Shown here piece by piece: positions 1 through 5,791 of a stretch of 6,169 bases of DNA. The stretch comes from Phycisphaerae bacterium (GTDB taxonomy: Bacteria; Planctomycetota; Phycisphaerae; UBA1845; UTPLA1). Position numbers and translations under genes: made by a program. Every line of letters starts with the position of its first letter. Within the stretch, counting starts at the first letter, position 1. Location of the stretch: positions 1 through 6,169 of the forward strand of contig JAJDEC010000045.1 in the NCBI GenBank assembly GCA_029259995.1, read 5' to 3'. The notes under the pieces were generated by a model. It worked only from the letters and a program-made list of their open reading frames with translations. It made no database searches and was not told where the DNA came from.

Positions 1-92
1 CAACAGGCGGGCGAGGCGCCCGCACTCCCCGAAGACCATGCGATGTGAGGATGGAAGACACGCACTATTCGTTTGTCGGCGCGATGCGATAG
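1..92. repeat. Tandem repeat copy 1 (96-bp period): hairpin plus duplicated gene 3' end
   Basis: This copy aligns with 97-188 at an offset of exactly 96 bases. By eye 85 of 92 positions match; the differences are at 16, 55-58, 62 and 72. It opens with a GC hairpin (7-23), continues with a 41-nt spacer, and ends (65-92) with a second copy of the last codons of the sugar-dehydrogenase-like gene. On the minus strand that copy reads YRIAPTNE followed by TAG, against YRIAPTIE-TAG in the true gene end. The window starts exactly at the repeat boundary, so more copies could lie to the left. It is non-coding debris from a local duplication rather than a gene. Confidence 0.93.
7..23. other. GC hairpin, REP-like, copy 1
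   Basis: A perfect 7-bp inverted repeat, GCGGGCG and CGCCCGC, encloses a 3-nt loop AGG and is followed by ACTCCCC. No T-run follows on either strand, so it is not a classical intrinsic terminator. It resembles the short palindromic repeats that many bacteria scatter between genes (REP-like). That family assignment is inferred; only the two copies here are visible. Confidence 0.7.
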
Positions 93-96
93 CCGT

Positions 97-188
97 CAAC
101 AGGCGGGCGAGACGCCCGCACTCCCCGAAGACCATGCGATGTGAGGATGGGGAGCACCCACTATTCGATTGTCGGCGCGATGCGATAG
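97..188. repeat. Tandem repeat copy 2, overlapping the 3' end of the sugar-dehydrogenase-like gene
   Basis: This is the second unit of the 96-bp-period tandem repeat. Its right part (161-188) is the authentic C-terminal coding end and TAG stop of the minus-strand dehydrogenase-like gene. Its left part is the 3' flank with the GC hairpin at 103-119. Homology to copy 1 ends near 188-192, inside the gene. The duplication therefore captured about nine codons of coding sequence plus the downstream hairpin. This copy is probably the original and copy 1 the duplicate, because only this one is continuous with the gene body. Confidence 0.93.
103..119. other. GC hairpin, REP-like, copy 2, downstream of the dehydrogenase-like gene
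   Basis: It has the same 7-bp stem as the copy at 7-23 but a loop of AGA instead of AGG. It lies 41 nt downstream of the TAG stop (161-163) of the minus-strand dehydrogenase-like gene. It could stabilise or end that transcript as a 3' stem-loop, but no U-tract follows, so intrinsic termination is doubtful. Confidence 0.68.
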
Positions 189-1396
189 ATGTTGAATTCC
201 GTGCTGACGTAGATTGCGCCGTCGGGACCGAAGAGCAGATCGTTGATGCCGTTGGGAATGCCCGCCACGAATTCGATCGTGTCCAGCACGCTTCGGCGAT
301 CGTCTGAAAGAACAAATCGATCGATCGTGCCGGTTTCGAAGTATCCAACGAACAACTGGTTTTTCAGGTTTGCTCCGTAGACCTCTCCGGGATTGAACGC
401 AACGCCCGTCGGTGCTCGATTGATACCGATCAGGGGTCCCGTGTAGTCGGGCGTATTGGCGGCGAACTGCATTTCCTCATCCGTATCGGCTTCGCCCTGA
501 ACTGTCGGCCAGCCGTAGTTCTTTCCCGCTTCGACCAGATTCAGTTCGTCGGGGCCGGCGCCGTTTTCCGGTCCGAACAACAACCCGGACATCGGATCGA
601 ACGCGAAGTCGAACGTGTTGCGAAGACCAATTGCCCATGCCATCAGTTCGGCGCCGTAGGGATTGTCCGCGGGCACTGTGCCGTCGCTGTTGATGCGGAT
701 CATCTTTCCGGCGAGCACGGCCGGATCCTGGGATTCTTCATTCTGAAACGTGTTCAGGCGCCGATCGCCCAGCGACACGTAAAGCTTTCCATCCGGGCCG
801 AAGACAAGGCTCCCGCCTTCGTGGCCCGGCAGACCGCTCGCCGACAGGTTTGCGATGACTGTGTCGCTTCCGAAGATGACGCTGCGGAAATCTTCCGTCA
901 TTGTGCATCGCTGCACGCGGAATTCGTTGCGCGGCAGGGCGTTGTCCGTGGGGATGTCGTTGACTGTGTAGCCGAGATAGATGTAGCGATTGTTCGCGAA
1001 GTCGGGATCGAGCGTAAGGCCGAGAAGACCGGAGTCGCCGAGATTGGCGACGGGAACATCGGCGACGGGAAACGGATGGAGCGTGCCGTCGCTGCTGACG
1101 GCTCGGAGCTGGCCCGTGTCCTTTTCCGTATACAGGAGCGTTCCGTCCGGCAGGAACGCCATGGCGACGGGGAATCGCGCGTTTGCGACGAAAGTTTCGA
1201 GTTCTGTCGTGACTTCGCTCATGTAGGGGCCGGGATCATCCGGGCGACCGACAACGAAGAGATTGATGAACGCGCCGAATTCGTAGCCGCAGCTGGCGAA
1301 TATAAGGAGCAGGGCGACGGCGAGCGCAGTGAAATATCGTGGTTTCGAGTTACGGGCGCGATCAAGAAGTCGGCCGGGGAGATTGCGAATGAGCAT
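161..1396 (-). CDS. Glucose/sorbosone dehydrogenase-like (PQQ-type) beta-propeller lipoprotein
   Basis: This 411-aa exported protein belongs to the soluble quinoprotein glucose/sorbosone dehydrogenase family, six-bladed beta-propellers that usually oxidise sugars with PQQ. A basic start and hydrophobic stretch (21-35) lead to a lipobox-like FASC with Cys36, so it is probably lipid-anchored outside the cytoplasm; Phe at -3 is less usual. Family signatures in order are PDGTLLYTEK (83-92), GLLGLTLDPDF (123-133), GHEGGSLVFGPDG (191-203) with His192 at the place of the catalytic His, GKMIRINSDGTVPADNPY (230-247), GLRN (257-260) where PQQ contacts lie in characterised members, DELN (283-286), NYGWP (293-297), RAPTGVAF (327-334) and a final NGINDLLFGPDG (382-393). 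Length is normal. The ATG is preceded by TAAGG 8 nt upstream, which overlaps the stop of the DUF4397-type gene 10 nt away, so the two are cotranscribed and probably coupled. Its last codons are duplicated downstream. The actual substrate is unknown, and PQQ use is inferred from family. Confidence 0.88.
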   Translation of the reverse strand: MLIRNLPGRLLDRARNSKPRYFTALAVALLLIFASCGYEFGAFINLFVVGRPDDPGPYMSEVTTELETFVANARFPVAMAFLPDGTLLYTEKDTGQLRAVSSDGTLHPFPVADVPVANLGDSGLLGLTLDPDFANNRYIYLGYTVNDIPTDNALPRNEFRVQRCTMTEDFRSVIFGSDTVIANLSASGLPGHEGGSLVFGPDGKLYVSLGDRRLNTFQNEESQDPAVLAGKMIRINSDGTVPADNPYGAELMAWAIGLRNTFDFAFDPMSGLLFGPENGAGPDELNLVEAGKNYGWPTVQGEADTDEEMQFAANTPDYTGPLIGINRAPTGVAFNPGEVYGANLKNQLFVGYFETGTIDRFVLSDDRRSVLDTIEFVAGIPNGINDLLFGPDGAIYVSTEFNIYRIAPTIE

Positions 1397-1404
1397 GAAT
1401 CAAG

Positions 1405-1409
1405 CCTTA
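1405..1409 (-). promoter_or_regulatory. Ribosome binding site TAAGG overlapping the upstream stop codon
   Basis: On the minus strand the TAA stop of the DUF4397-type gene forms the first three bases of TAAGG. This sits 8 nt before the ATG at 1396. A ribosome ending the first gene is placed directly at the start of the second. It also supports the chosen start of the dehydrogenase-like gene. Confidence 0.65.
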
Positions 1410-2138
1410 TGATGCGGCGAGGTTATTGATCAGAATGAGAACCCGGATCATCCCTTCGGAATCCGAATAGACGACAATCGTATAGCTTTCTCCCGGGACG
1501 ACAACATCGCCTTGCGGCAGGGGTGCGCCGGACCAGACGACGGCATTCGTATCCGTTCGTCGAATCCCGAGTGAACTGACGTCTCCAGCGTATTCGACGC
1601 TTCCCGTCGCCTGCTTGTAGGCGATCGCCCCGGAGAGGGCCTCGTCGTTCGGGCCGAAGACGCGGAGCGAGGGGCCGCCTTCGATCGCATTGATCACGCG
1701 GCATCGGATTGTGTCCGCCGCCGGCGGCGTTCGATCGTCGTCGAACCGAAGCAACTCGTATTGGCCTGCGGTTCCGACGAGCAGCATCGTGTGATGTGTG
1801 TCGATCGGGAACTTGAGCTGCATTTCGACAAGGGGATTGCTGTCGTCGGCAGAGCCGGCGACGACGGCGCGGATCGTGCGGACACCGTCGTTGATCGTCG
1901 TGTAGTCCGTCGAGTCGCCGAGCCCAAGGTTCGGAAAATAGGGATACGCCCGGTTCCACAGATCGACTGTGCCGATATCCGAGGAGACGTTCGCGGCGCG
2001 AACGTTGGAGAGTTCGAATCCGGAGAATCCGGGGATGACGATGTAGTCGCCGAGCGTCTGATCGCAGGCAGTCGAAGCGCCGCAGGCAGCAGCGAACACC
2101 AGGGCGCCCAAGGCCTGTAACGCGGTTTTTTTGATCAT
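1407..2138 (-). CDS. DUF4397-type lipoprotein
   Basis: A 243-aa exported protein of unknown function. From the ATG at 2138 it has a clean lipoprotein-type signal: MIKK, a hydrophobic run, then FAAAC with Cys19 as the likely lipidated residue. Cys25 in STAC-D is the alternative. The mature part shows two similar beta-rich halves (about 44-133 and 144-225). Each begins with a VR-x-N/V-R-V-x-N-A-type strand (NVRAANVSSD; CRVINAIEGG) followed by a 'vdl/lrv' strand. The halves end in HHTMLLVGTA and ESYTIVVYSD, the yTvvv strand typical of DUF4397 domains. DUF4397 proteins are surface or periplasmic proteins without a known reaction. The start was chosen over an in-frame TTG at 2189 because it begins the signal peptide and has a promoter placed for a leaderless message. 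It is first in a unit with the dehydrogenase-like gene. Confidence 0.75.
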   Translation of the reverse strand: MIKKTALQALGALVFAAACGASTACDQTLGDYIVIPGFSGFELSNVRAANVSSDIGTVDLWNRAYPYFPNLGLGDSTDYTTINDGVRTIRAVVAGSADDSNPLVEMQLKFPIDTHHTMLLVGTAGQYELLRFDDDRTPPAADTIRCRVINAIEGGPSLRVFGPNDEALSGAIAYKQATGSVEYAGDVSSLGIRRTDTNAVVWSGAPLPQGDVVVPGESYTIVVYSDSEGMIRVLILINNLAAS

Positions 2139-2145
2139 GGGGCCG

Positions 2146-2174
2146 ATCGTATCGACGGGGGCAAATCGATTCAA
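2146..2174 (-). promoter_or_regulatory. Sigma70-like promoter for the DUF4397-type gene, leaderless spacing
   Basis: On the minus strand the -35 is TTGAAT (2174-2169; 4/6 to TTGACA), then a 17-nt spacer and the -10 TACGAT (2151-2146; 4/6 to TATAAT). Exactly 7 nt (CGGCCCC) separate the -10 from the ATG at 2138. Transcription would start at or one base before the ATG. No Shine-Dalgarno sequence precedes this ATG, which fits a leaderless mRNA. Confidence 0.5.
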
Positions 2175-2256
2175 GCTGGTGTCAATCAAACAGTTATGCG
2201 CGATCCGGCAGGTCTTGATTCCGGGGACACTTGTATTGTGTCATGCTAACGTTAAC

Positions 2257-2265
2257 TGTTATACT
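2257..2265 (+). promoter_or_regulatory. Extended -10 promoter for the pseudopilin unit
   Basis: TG-T-TATACT is an extended -10 element (TGn plus a 5/6 match to TATAAT). A weak TTGTGT lies 18 nt upstream (2236-2241) as a possible -35. Transcription would start near 2272 and leave a leader of about 68 nt before the pseudopilin ATG, with room for the ribosome binding site at 2327. The call rests on the motif alone. Confidence 0.45.
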
Positions 2266-2326
2266 CAAACTTCAGCGAGTCTATCCTGTTGCGAGCGTGC
2301 CGGGCGGAATTCTGCTGCGCCGGTTC

Positions 2327-2330
2327 GGAG
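2327..2330 (+). promoter_or_regulatory. Ribosome binding site GGAG that sets the pseudopilin start
   Basis: GGAG lies 9 nt before the ATG at 2340. It favours that ATG over the in-frame TTG at 2289, which would add 17 residues ahead of an already normal prepilin leader. Confidence 0.65.
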
Positions 2331-2339
2331 TATTCGAAA

Positions 2340-3209
2340 ATGCAGAGTCCTTCTCTCTTGCCAGACAACCGGCGGCGCAATGCGTTCACATTGATCGAGT
2401 TGCTCGTCGTGATCGCGATCATCGCTGTGCTCATTTCCGTGCTTCTGCCCGCGCTGAAGATGGCCCGCGAGACGGGCAAGCGCGTGAAGTGCATGTCGAA
2501 CATGAAGCAGATCGGCGTCGGTCAAATCATGTACATGGAGGATCTCGGCCCGAAGATCCCATGGGTCAAGCGGCACCCGGGTGCTTCATGGGCTTCGCAG
2601 TTCGTCTGGGGCGGCTTCATCGCGCCGGATCCGGATCCCTATTTCGGAAACAACATTGACTACATGAAATGGGGCGCGGACGAACGAGCACTGGCCAAAT
2701 ATATCTCCCCGGACGCCTCAAGAGATTCGAAACCCGATGTTTATATCTGCCCCGGCGATCGCACGCGCGGATACGGCATCATCAGTAGCGGCACGTATAC
2801 CGTGAATCCGCACGACACGAAGACATCCTGGGGTTCGGCGGGCAACAGCTATGCCATTAACTGGTTCTGGATGAAGTATTACTACACGAGTGTCAGCATG
2901 TACGTGAATCCACCCAATCTGCCGGATTCCAATCTTGTGAAGGCCAACAAGAAGATGATGCCGAATCTTGTTGGTGGAAGCGCGTCAGAATTCGTCGTCT
3001 ACTACGAAGCGCTGATGCACAATATCATGCAGGATTCGACGCATACCGGGGCAGGTGTGCAACGCTTCGGCTGGCATCACGAATTCTCGAAGCATGTCGC
3101 CGTCTTCCTGGATGGTCACGCGGACTACAAGTTCATGGATACGCGATATCCCTACGGCGTTGACTGGTCGATCTGGCCAAAGAAGGGGCTGCCGGAGTAT
3201 TTGCGATAA
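2340..3209 (+). CDS. Type II secretion-style pseudopilin (prepilin-type N-terminal cleavage/methylation domain)
   Basis: A 289-aa protein with a class III prepilin leader: 15 mostly polar residues including RRR (11-13), then FTLIELLVVIAIIAVLISVL (16-35) and a continuing N-terminal helix. Cleavage is expected before Phe16, with the conserved Glu at mature position 5 (Glu20). The residue before the cut is Ala15 instead of the usual Gly, which some planctomycete members share. The globular part carries YICPGDRT (135-142), common in the planctomycete family, and ends with GWHHEFSKHVAVFLDGHADY (244-263). That segment matches the H-x9-DG prepilin-associated motif; I count ten residues between His247 and Asp258. 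Such proteins are processed by prepilin peptidase and assemble as, or mimic, pseudopilus subunits. No other secretion gene is adjacent. It is probably cotranscribed with the small Cys-rich membrane protein 63 nt downstream. Family confidence is high; the cellular role is unknown. Confidence 0.9.
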   Translation: MQSPSLLPDNRRRNAFTLIELLVVIAIIAVLISVLLPALKMARETGKRVKCMSNMKQIGVGQIMYMEDLGPKIPWVKRHPGASWASQFVWGGFIAPDPDPYFGNNIDYMKWGADERALAKYISPDASRDSKPDVYICPGDRTRGYGIISSGTYTVNPHDTKTSWGSAGNSYAINWFWMKYYYTSVSMYVNPPNLPDSNLVKANKKMMPNLVGGSASEFVVYYEALMHNIMQDSTHTGAGVQRFGWHHEFSKHVAVFLDGHADYKFMDTRYPYGVDWSIWPKKGLPEYLR

Positions 3210-3259
3210 CGCATCGACTCATTTCTGGCGGTCTGTTGCCGATAACGTTGGCGTCCTCC

Positions 3260-3264
3260 GAAGG
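3260..3264 (+). promoter_or_regulatory. Ribosome binding site GAAGG of the small membrane protein gene
   Basis: GAAGG lies 8 nt before the ATG at 3273. It supports the chosen start and shows that this short ORF is a real gene. Confidence 0.6.
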
Positions 3265-3272
3265 TTTCCTCA

Positions 3273-3665
3273 ATGAATGAACGGAAGAAACTGATCGTCG
3301 CAGTCGTGGTGATCGTCTGCGCGATCGGCGCCTGGGTGTACCGGTCCATGATTTACCAACCAGGAGTTTCCGACGACCCGTCACTGGCGAAGCCCTGGTT
3401 CTGCCATCGATGCAACGAGGGCATGCTGCTGACGCCGGCCGAATTCGAAAGCACGATCGGCAGTGCCGTGCATCCGGCAGACGAGGCCGACGGCGGCGAC
3501 ACGACAGCGCTCGTGATGGCCGTTCAATGCCCGAAGTGCAGCGGGGCCGCCGTGGCGGCGCGGCAATGCGACTTACACAAAGAGATCTTCGATCCCCGCG
3601 ACGCCGATCCGACGAAGCGGCGTTGCTCGAAATGCGATGCGCCCAAGTTCTCCATCCAACCCTGA
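3273..3665 (+). CDS. Small membrane-anchored protein with zinc-ribbon-like Cys pairs, function unknown
   Basis: This 130-aa protein is not assigned to a named family. A positively charged start (MNERKK) and one hydrophobic segment (about 7-23) suggest a single N-terminal membrane anchor. The rest would face the periplasm if the positive-inside rule holds. Four metal-ligand-like half-sites follow: FCHRC (Cys44, Cys47), QCPKC (Cys86, Cys89), QCDLH (Cys99, His102) and RCSKC (Cys118, Cys121). They could form two zinc-ribbon-like knuckles, perhaps pairing 44/47 with 86/89 and 99/102 with 118/121. A disulfide role is possible if the domain is outside the cytoplasm. It lies 63 nt after the pseudopilin on the same strand with a good ribosome binding site, so cotranscription is likely. 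A role in pseudopilin handling is only a guess from position. No terminator is obvious after it. Confidence 0.75.
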   Translation: MNERKKLIVAVVVIVCAIGAWVYRSMIYQPGVSDDPSLAKPWFCHRCNEGMLLTPAEFESTIGSAVHPADEADGGDTTALVMAVQCPKCSGAAVAARQCDLHKEIFDPRDADPTKRRCSKCDAPKFSIQP

Positions 3666-3814
3666 CTTCTCGACACGTGTCAAAGTAGGTCGTCATTTGC
3701 AGTCGATCACGGCGATTGCGCTGTTGCACAACCTCTGCGCTGTGGCATCGGCCGATACCCGGTGCAGACCGCGCGAAGATGCCTGTCCAATTTGACATTG
3801 TCGATCTGGTGGCG
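3666..3814. other. Convergent intergenic gap, no gene seen
   Basis: These 149 nt separate the 3' ends of the plus-strand pseudopilin unit and the minus-strand GT9 gene. The only structure is a loop-less 10-bp palindrome, GACACGTGTC (3672-3681). I see no convincing bidirectional terminator and no coding potential with a start signal. Confidence 0.6.
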
Positions 3815-4891
3815 TCAGGACTTGTCGCGACCGTCCAGGCGGGCGATGGATGCCGCCGCGACTTGTGCGACGGAAAGGTCCTGCATGCAGCGATGGTTGT
3901 GCGGGCACTGTTTCAACTTGCGCAGATAACAGGGCGAGCAATCGAGATCGAGCCGAACGACGTCGCGTGCGCGACCGAACGGGCCGGTACGAACGGGGTT
4001 CGTCGGACCAAACAAGGCAACGAGCGGTCGGCCGTGTGCCGCGGCAAGATGCATCGGCGTCGAGTCGGCCGTGACGACGAGCGATGCGCGATCGATCAGG
4101 GCGGCGAGTTCGCGAAGCGACGTTTTTCCGCAGAGATTGACGGCGGCGCCGGCGGCCTGCTGCGTCGCGATCTCGCCATCGGCGCGATCCGCCTTTCCGC
4201 CGACAAGGACCGATTTGAGACCCGATGCGCGATGCAGTTCGGCAGCGAGCAGACCAAAGCGTGCGGCGGGCCAGCACTTGGTTTCCCAGCGCGTCGCAGG
4301 GGCCATGGCGATCACGCGTTGATCGCCGCCGACGTGTTCGCGAATCAGATCGCGCACGTTCGTCGTGTCTTCGTGTGTGAACGCAATTCGAAAATCGGGT
4401 TGGCCCCGGTCCACGCCGAGCAGTGCCGCGGCGTCGAAGTTCCGCTCCGCCGCGTGCTTGTCCGTCTCATCGCGCGGGACGAGATGCGTATAGAATATCC
4501 ATGCCAATTCGCGCGCCGCCCGGAATCCGATGCGGGCGCCAGCGCCTGTGCCCCGCGCCAGGAATCCGCTGCGGAACAGCCCCTGCAGGTCGATGACAAG
4601 GTCGAATTTTCGCTTACGCAGTGATGTGACGAACTGAAGGAAATCTGTCGTCGATTTCCAGCTGCGACCGATGCGGCCGTAGTGCTTTCGATCAAACGGA
4701 ATGATCTCGTTCAATGTTGGCTCTGCTTCGAGCATGTTGACGTAAGGCTTGGCGATCAACCAGGCGATGTGCGCGTCGGGATAACGTCGCCGCAGGCCGC
4801 GAAGGACGGGCAGCGCGTGGATGATATCGCCCGGGGAGCTGGGTTTGATCAGGAGGATTCGACGGAAGTCGCGATCGGAAAGATCGTTCAT
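3815..4891 (-). CDS. Glycosyltransferase family 9 (heptosyltransferase-like) protein
   Basis: A 358-aa GT9 enzyme with the GT-B fold of the lipopolysaccharide heptosyltransferases WaaC/WaaF/WaaQ. These transfer heptose from ADP-heptose to the inner core at the cytoplasmic side of the inner membrane. Motifs in order are ILLIKPSSPGDIIHALPVL (12-30) with the family's Gly-Asp at 21-22, DLQG (101-104), ATRWETKCWP (199-208) matching the ARWxTKxWP donor-side motif, ADSTPMHLAAA (275-285) matching the nDSgPMHLAaA nucleotide-sugar motif, and FGPTNPVRTGP (294-304). Near the C-terminus four cysteines, C318-x2-C321-x7-C329-x5-C335, form the cluster seen in many GT9 members. Length is normal. Its ATG overlaps the prmC stop as ATGA, with no strong Shine-Dalgarno sequence, so translation is probably coupled to prmC. 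Donor and acceptor cannot be read from the sequence; a surface glycan or lipid A core role is inferred. Confidence 0.9.
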   Translation of the reverse strand: MNDLSDRDFRRILLIKPSSPGDIIHALPVLRGLRRRYPDAHIAWLIAKPYVNMLEAEPTLNEIIPFDRKHYGRIGRSWKSTTDFLQFVTSLRKRKFDLVIDLQGLFRSGFLARGTGAGARIGFRAARELAWIFYTHLVPRDETDKHAAERNFDAAALLGVDRGQPDFRIAFTHEDTTNVRDLIREHVGGDQRVIAMAPATRWETKCWPAARFGLLAAELHRASGLKSVLVGGKADRADGEIATQQAAGAAVNLCGKTSLRELAALIDRASLVVTADSTPMHLAAAHGRPLVALFGPTNPVRTGPFGRARDVVRLDLDCSPCYLRKLKQCPHNHRCMQDLSVAQVAAASIARLDGRDKS

Positions 4892-5784
4892 TGGGTTCGC
4901 TTAAATTCCAGCATTCGCTCGACGCCGAACAGGTCACGATGTGCCGCGATGAATTCGAGGCCGGCATTCACGAACAACTCGCGAACTGCGTTGCGCTGAT
5001 TCTCTCCGATTTCGAGAAGGACTCCGGCTTCCGGCTTCAATACGCCGCCGATGCCGTCGGCCATTCGACGATAGCAATCGAGACCGGTTTCGCCGGCGAA
5101 CAACGCGGCCGCGGGTTCATAGTCCCGGACATTGGCCGGGAGCGACTCCCGTTCCGATTCGCCGACGTATGGCGGATTGGAGACGACGAGATCGAAGCCG
5201 TCGGCTGGAAGATGACCATCGGCGTTCGCAAACAGATCGGCACAGACCAAGGCGACGCGATCCGAGACGTGATGTCGTTCGGCGTTCTGTGCGGCGACGG
5301 CGATTGCGCCTTCGGAAATATCCGTCGCCACGACGTTCGCTCGCGGTTCTCGCCTGGCGATCGTGATGCCGATGCAACCCGATCCCGTACCGACATCGAG
5401 AATATTGAATGATGCGTCTTTGCGCTGCTTCATTTTGTCCAGTGCGTGTTCGACGATCAGTTCGGTTTCCGGTCGCGGAATCAGGACGTCGCGCGTGACG
5501 ATGAAGGACAGCGAGTAAAATTCGCGCTCACCGATAAGGTACGCAATGGGTTCGTGATTTGCGGCCGCGCGGACGAGGTCCTTGAAGCGGGATCGTTGAT
5601 CATCCGTGGGGGACTCGTGGTAGCGGGCGTAGAGCTGGATTTTCTGGCAGCTCATGGCGTGGGCCAGCAGCAGCTCGGCGCAGAGTCGGGCGTCTTCCAC
5701 GCCTTTGCTTTCGAGATGCGAGCGCGTCCAGTCGATGAGCCGACCGATGGACCACGCCTCGGTATTCGCCGCCGGGTTCGCCAT
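4888..5784 (-). CDS. prmC: Peptide chain release factor N5-glutamine methyltransferase PrmC (HemK)
   Basis: This enzyme methylates the Gln of the GGQ motif in release factors RF1/RF2 with S-adenosylmethionine, in the cytosol. It has 298 aa from the ATG at 5784. An N-terminal helical domain (about 10-75, with ARLCAELLLAHAM) is followed by PIAYLIGEREFYSLSF (79-94) and the PrmC signature VLIPRPETELIVE (100-112). The SAM-binding loop is ILDVGTGSGCIG (128-139), and the catalytic NPPY is at 203-206. The C-terminus ends in RDLFGVERMLEFKR, matching the usual 'D..g..R.l'. Length is normal for the family. An in-frame TTG at 5877 would extend the ORF, but it lies inside a hairpin, ahead of a good promoter, and adds nothing like the family. 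prmC often follows prfA; here prfA is absent and a peptidase-like gene lies upstream. It overlaps the GT9 gene by ATGA. Confidence 0.95.
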   Translation of the reverse strand: MANPAANTEAWSIGRLIDWTRSHLESKGVEDARLCAELLLAHAMSCQKIQLYARYHESPTDDQRSRFKDLVRAAANHEPIAYLIGEREFYSLSFIVTRDVLIPRPETELIVEHALDKMKQRKDASFNILDVGTGSGCIGITIARREPRANVVATDISEGAIAVAAQNAERHHVSDRVALVCADLFANADGHLPADGFDLVVSNPPYVGESERESLPANVRDYEPAAALFAGETGLDCYRRMADGIGGVLKPEAGVLLEIGENQRNAVRELFVNAGLEFIAAHRDLFGVERMLEFKRTQ

Positions 5785-5791
5785 ACGCCCG

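Noticed and set aside
1..188. Possible CRISPR array at the left edge
   Set aside because: The unit is 96 bp, continuous and almost fully repeated with no unique spacers, and it includes coding sequence of the neighbouring gene.
38..307. Plus-strand 89-codon ORF with an internally repeated MRCEDG...DAI segment
   Set aside because: The apparent 32-residue protein repeat is just the 96-bp tandem DNA repeat read in frame. The ORF runs antisense to the dehydrogenase-like gene and has no start signal.
821..1429. 202-codon plus-strand ORF antisense to the dehydrogenase-like gene
   Set aside because: The opposite strand encodes clear family motifs throughout. This translation is low-complexity, charged and without a signal.
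2180..2185. Perfect TTGACA on the minus strand as a -35 box
   Set aside because: No -10-like hexamer lies 15-19 nt downstream. The TTGAAT/TACGAT pair just inside it has correct spacing.
2139..2189. 17-residue N-terminal extension of the DUF4397-type protein from a TTG at 2189
   Set aside because: It would bury the lipoprotein signal peptide inside the protein and covers a plausible promoter.
2247..2254. TAACGTTA palindrome near the extended -10 of the pseudopilin promoter
   Set aside because: An 8-bp palindrome without a second site or flanking symmetry is too short to call an operator.
3672..3681. 10-bp palindrome GACACGTGTC after the small membrane protein gene
   Set aside because: It has no loop, no extended arms and no T-run, so it is a poor terminator and may be chance.
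3716..4624. 302-codon plus-strand ORF antisense to the GT9 gene
   Set aside because: It is a shadow of a well-supported GT9 coding frame in GC-rich DNA. The translation shows no recognisable domain.
4891..5412. 173-codon plus-strand ORF antisense to prmC
   Set aside because: It is the complement of conserved PrmC motifs and has no independent support.
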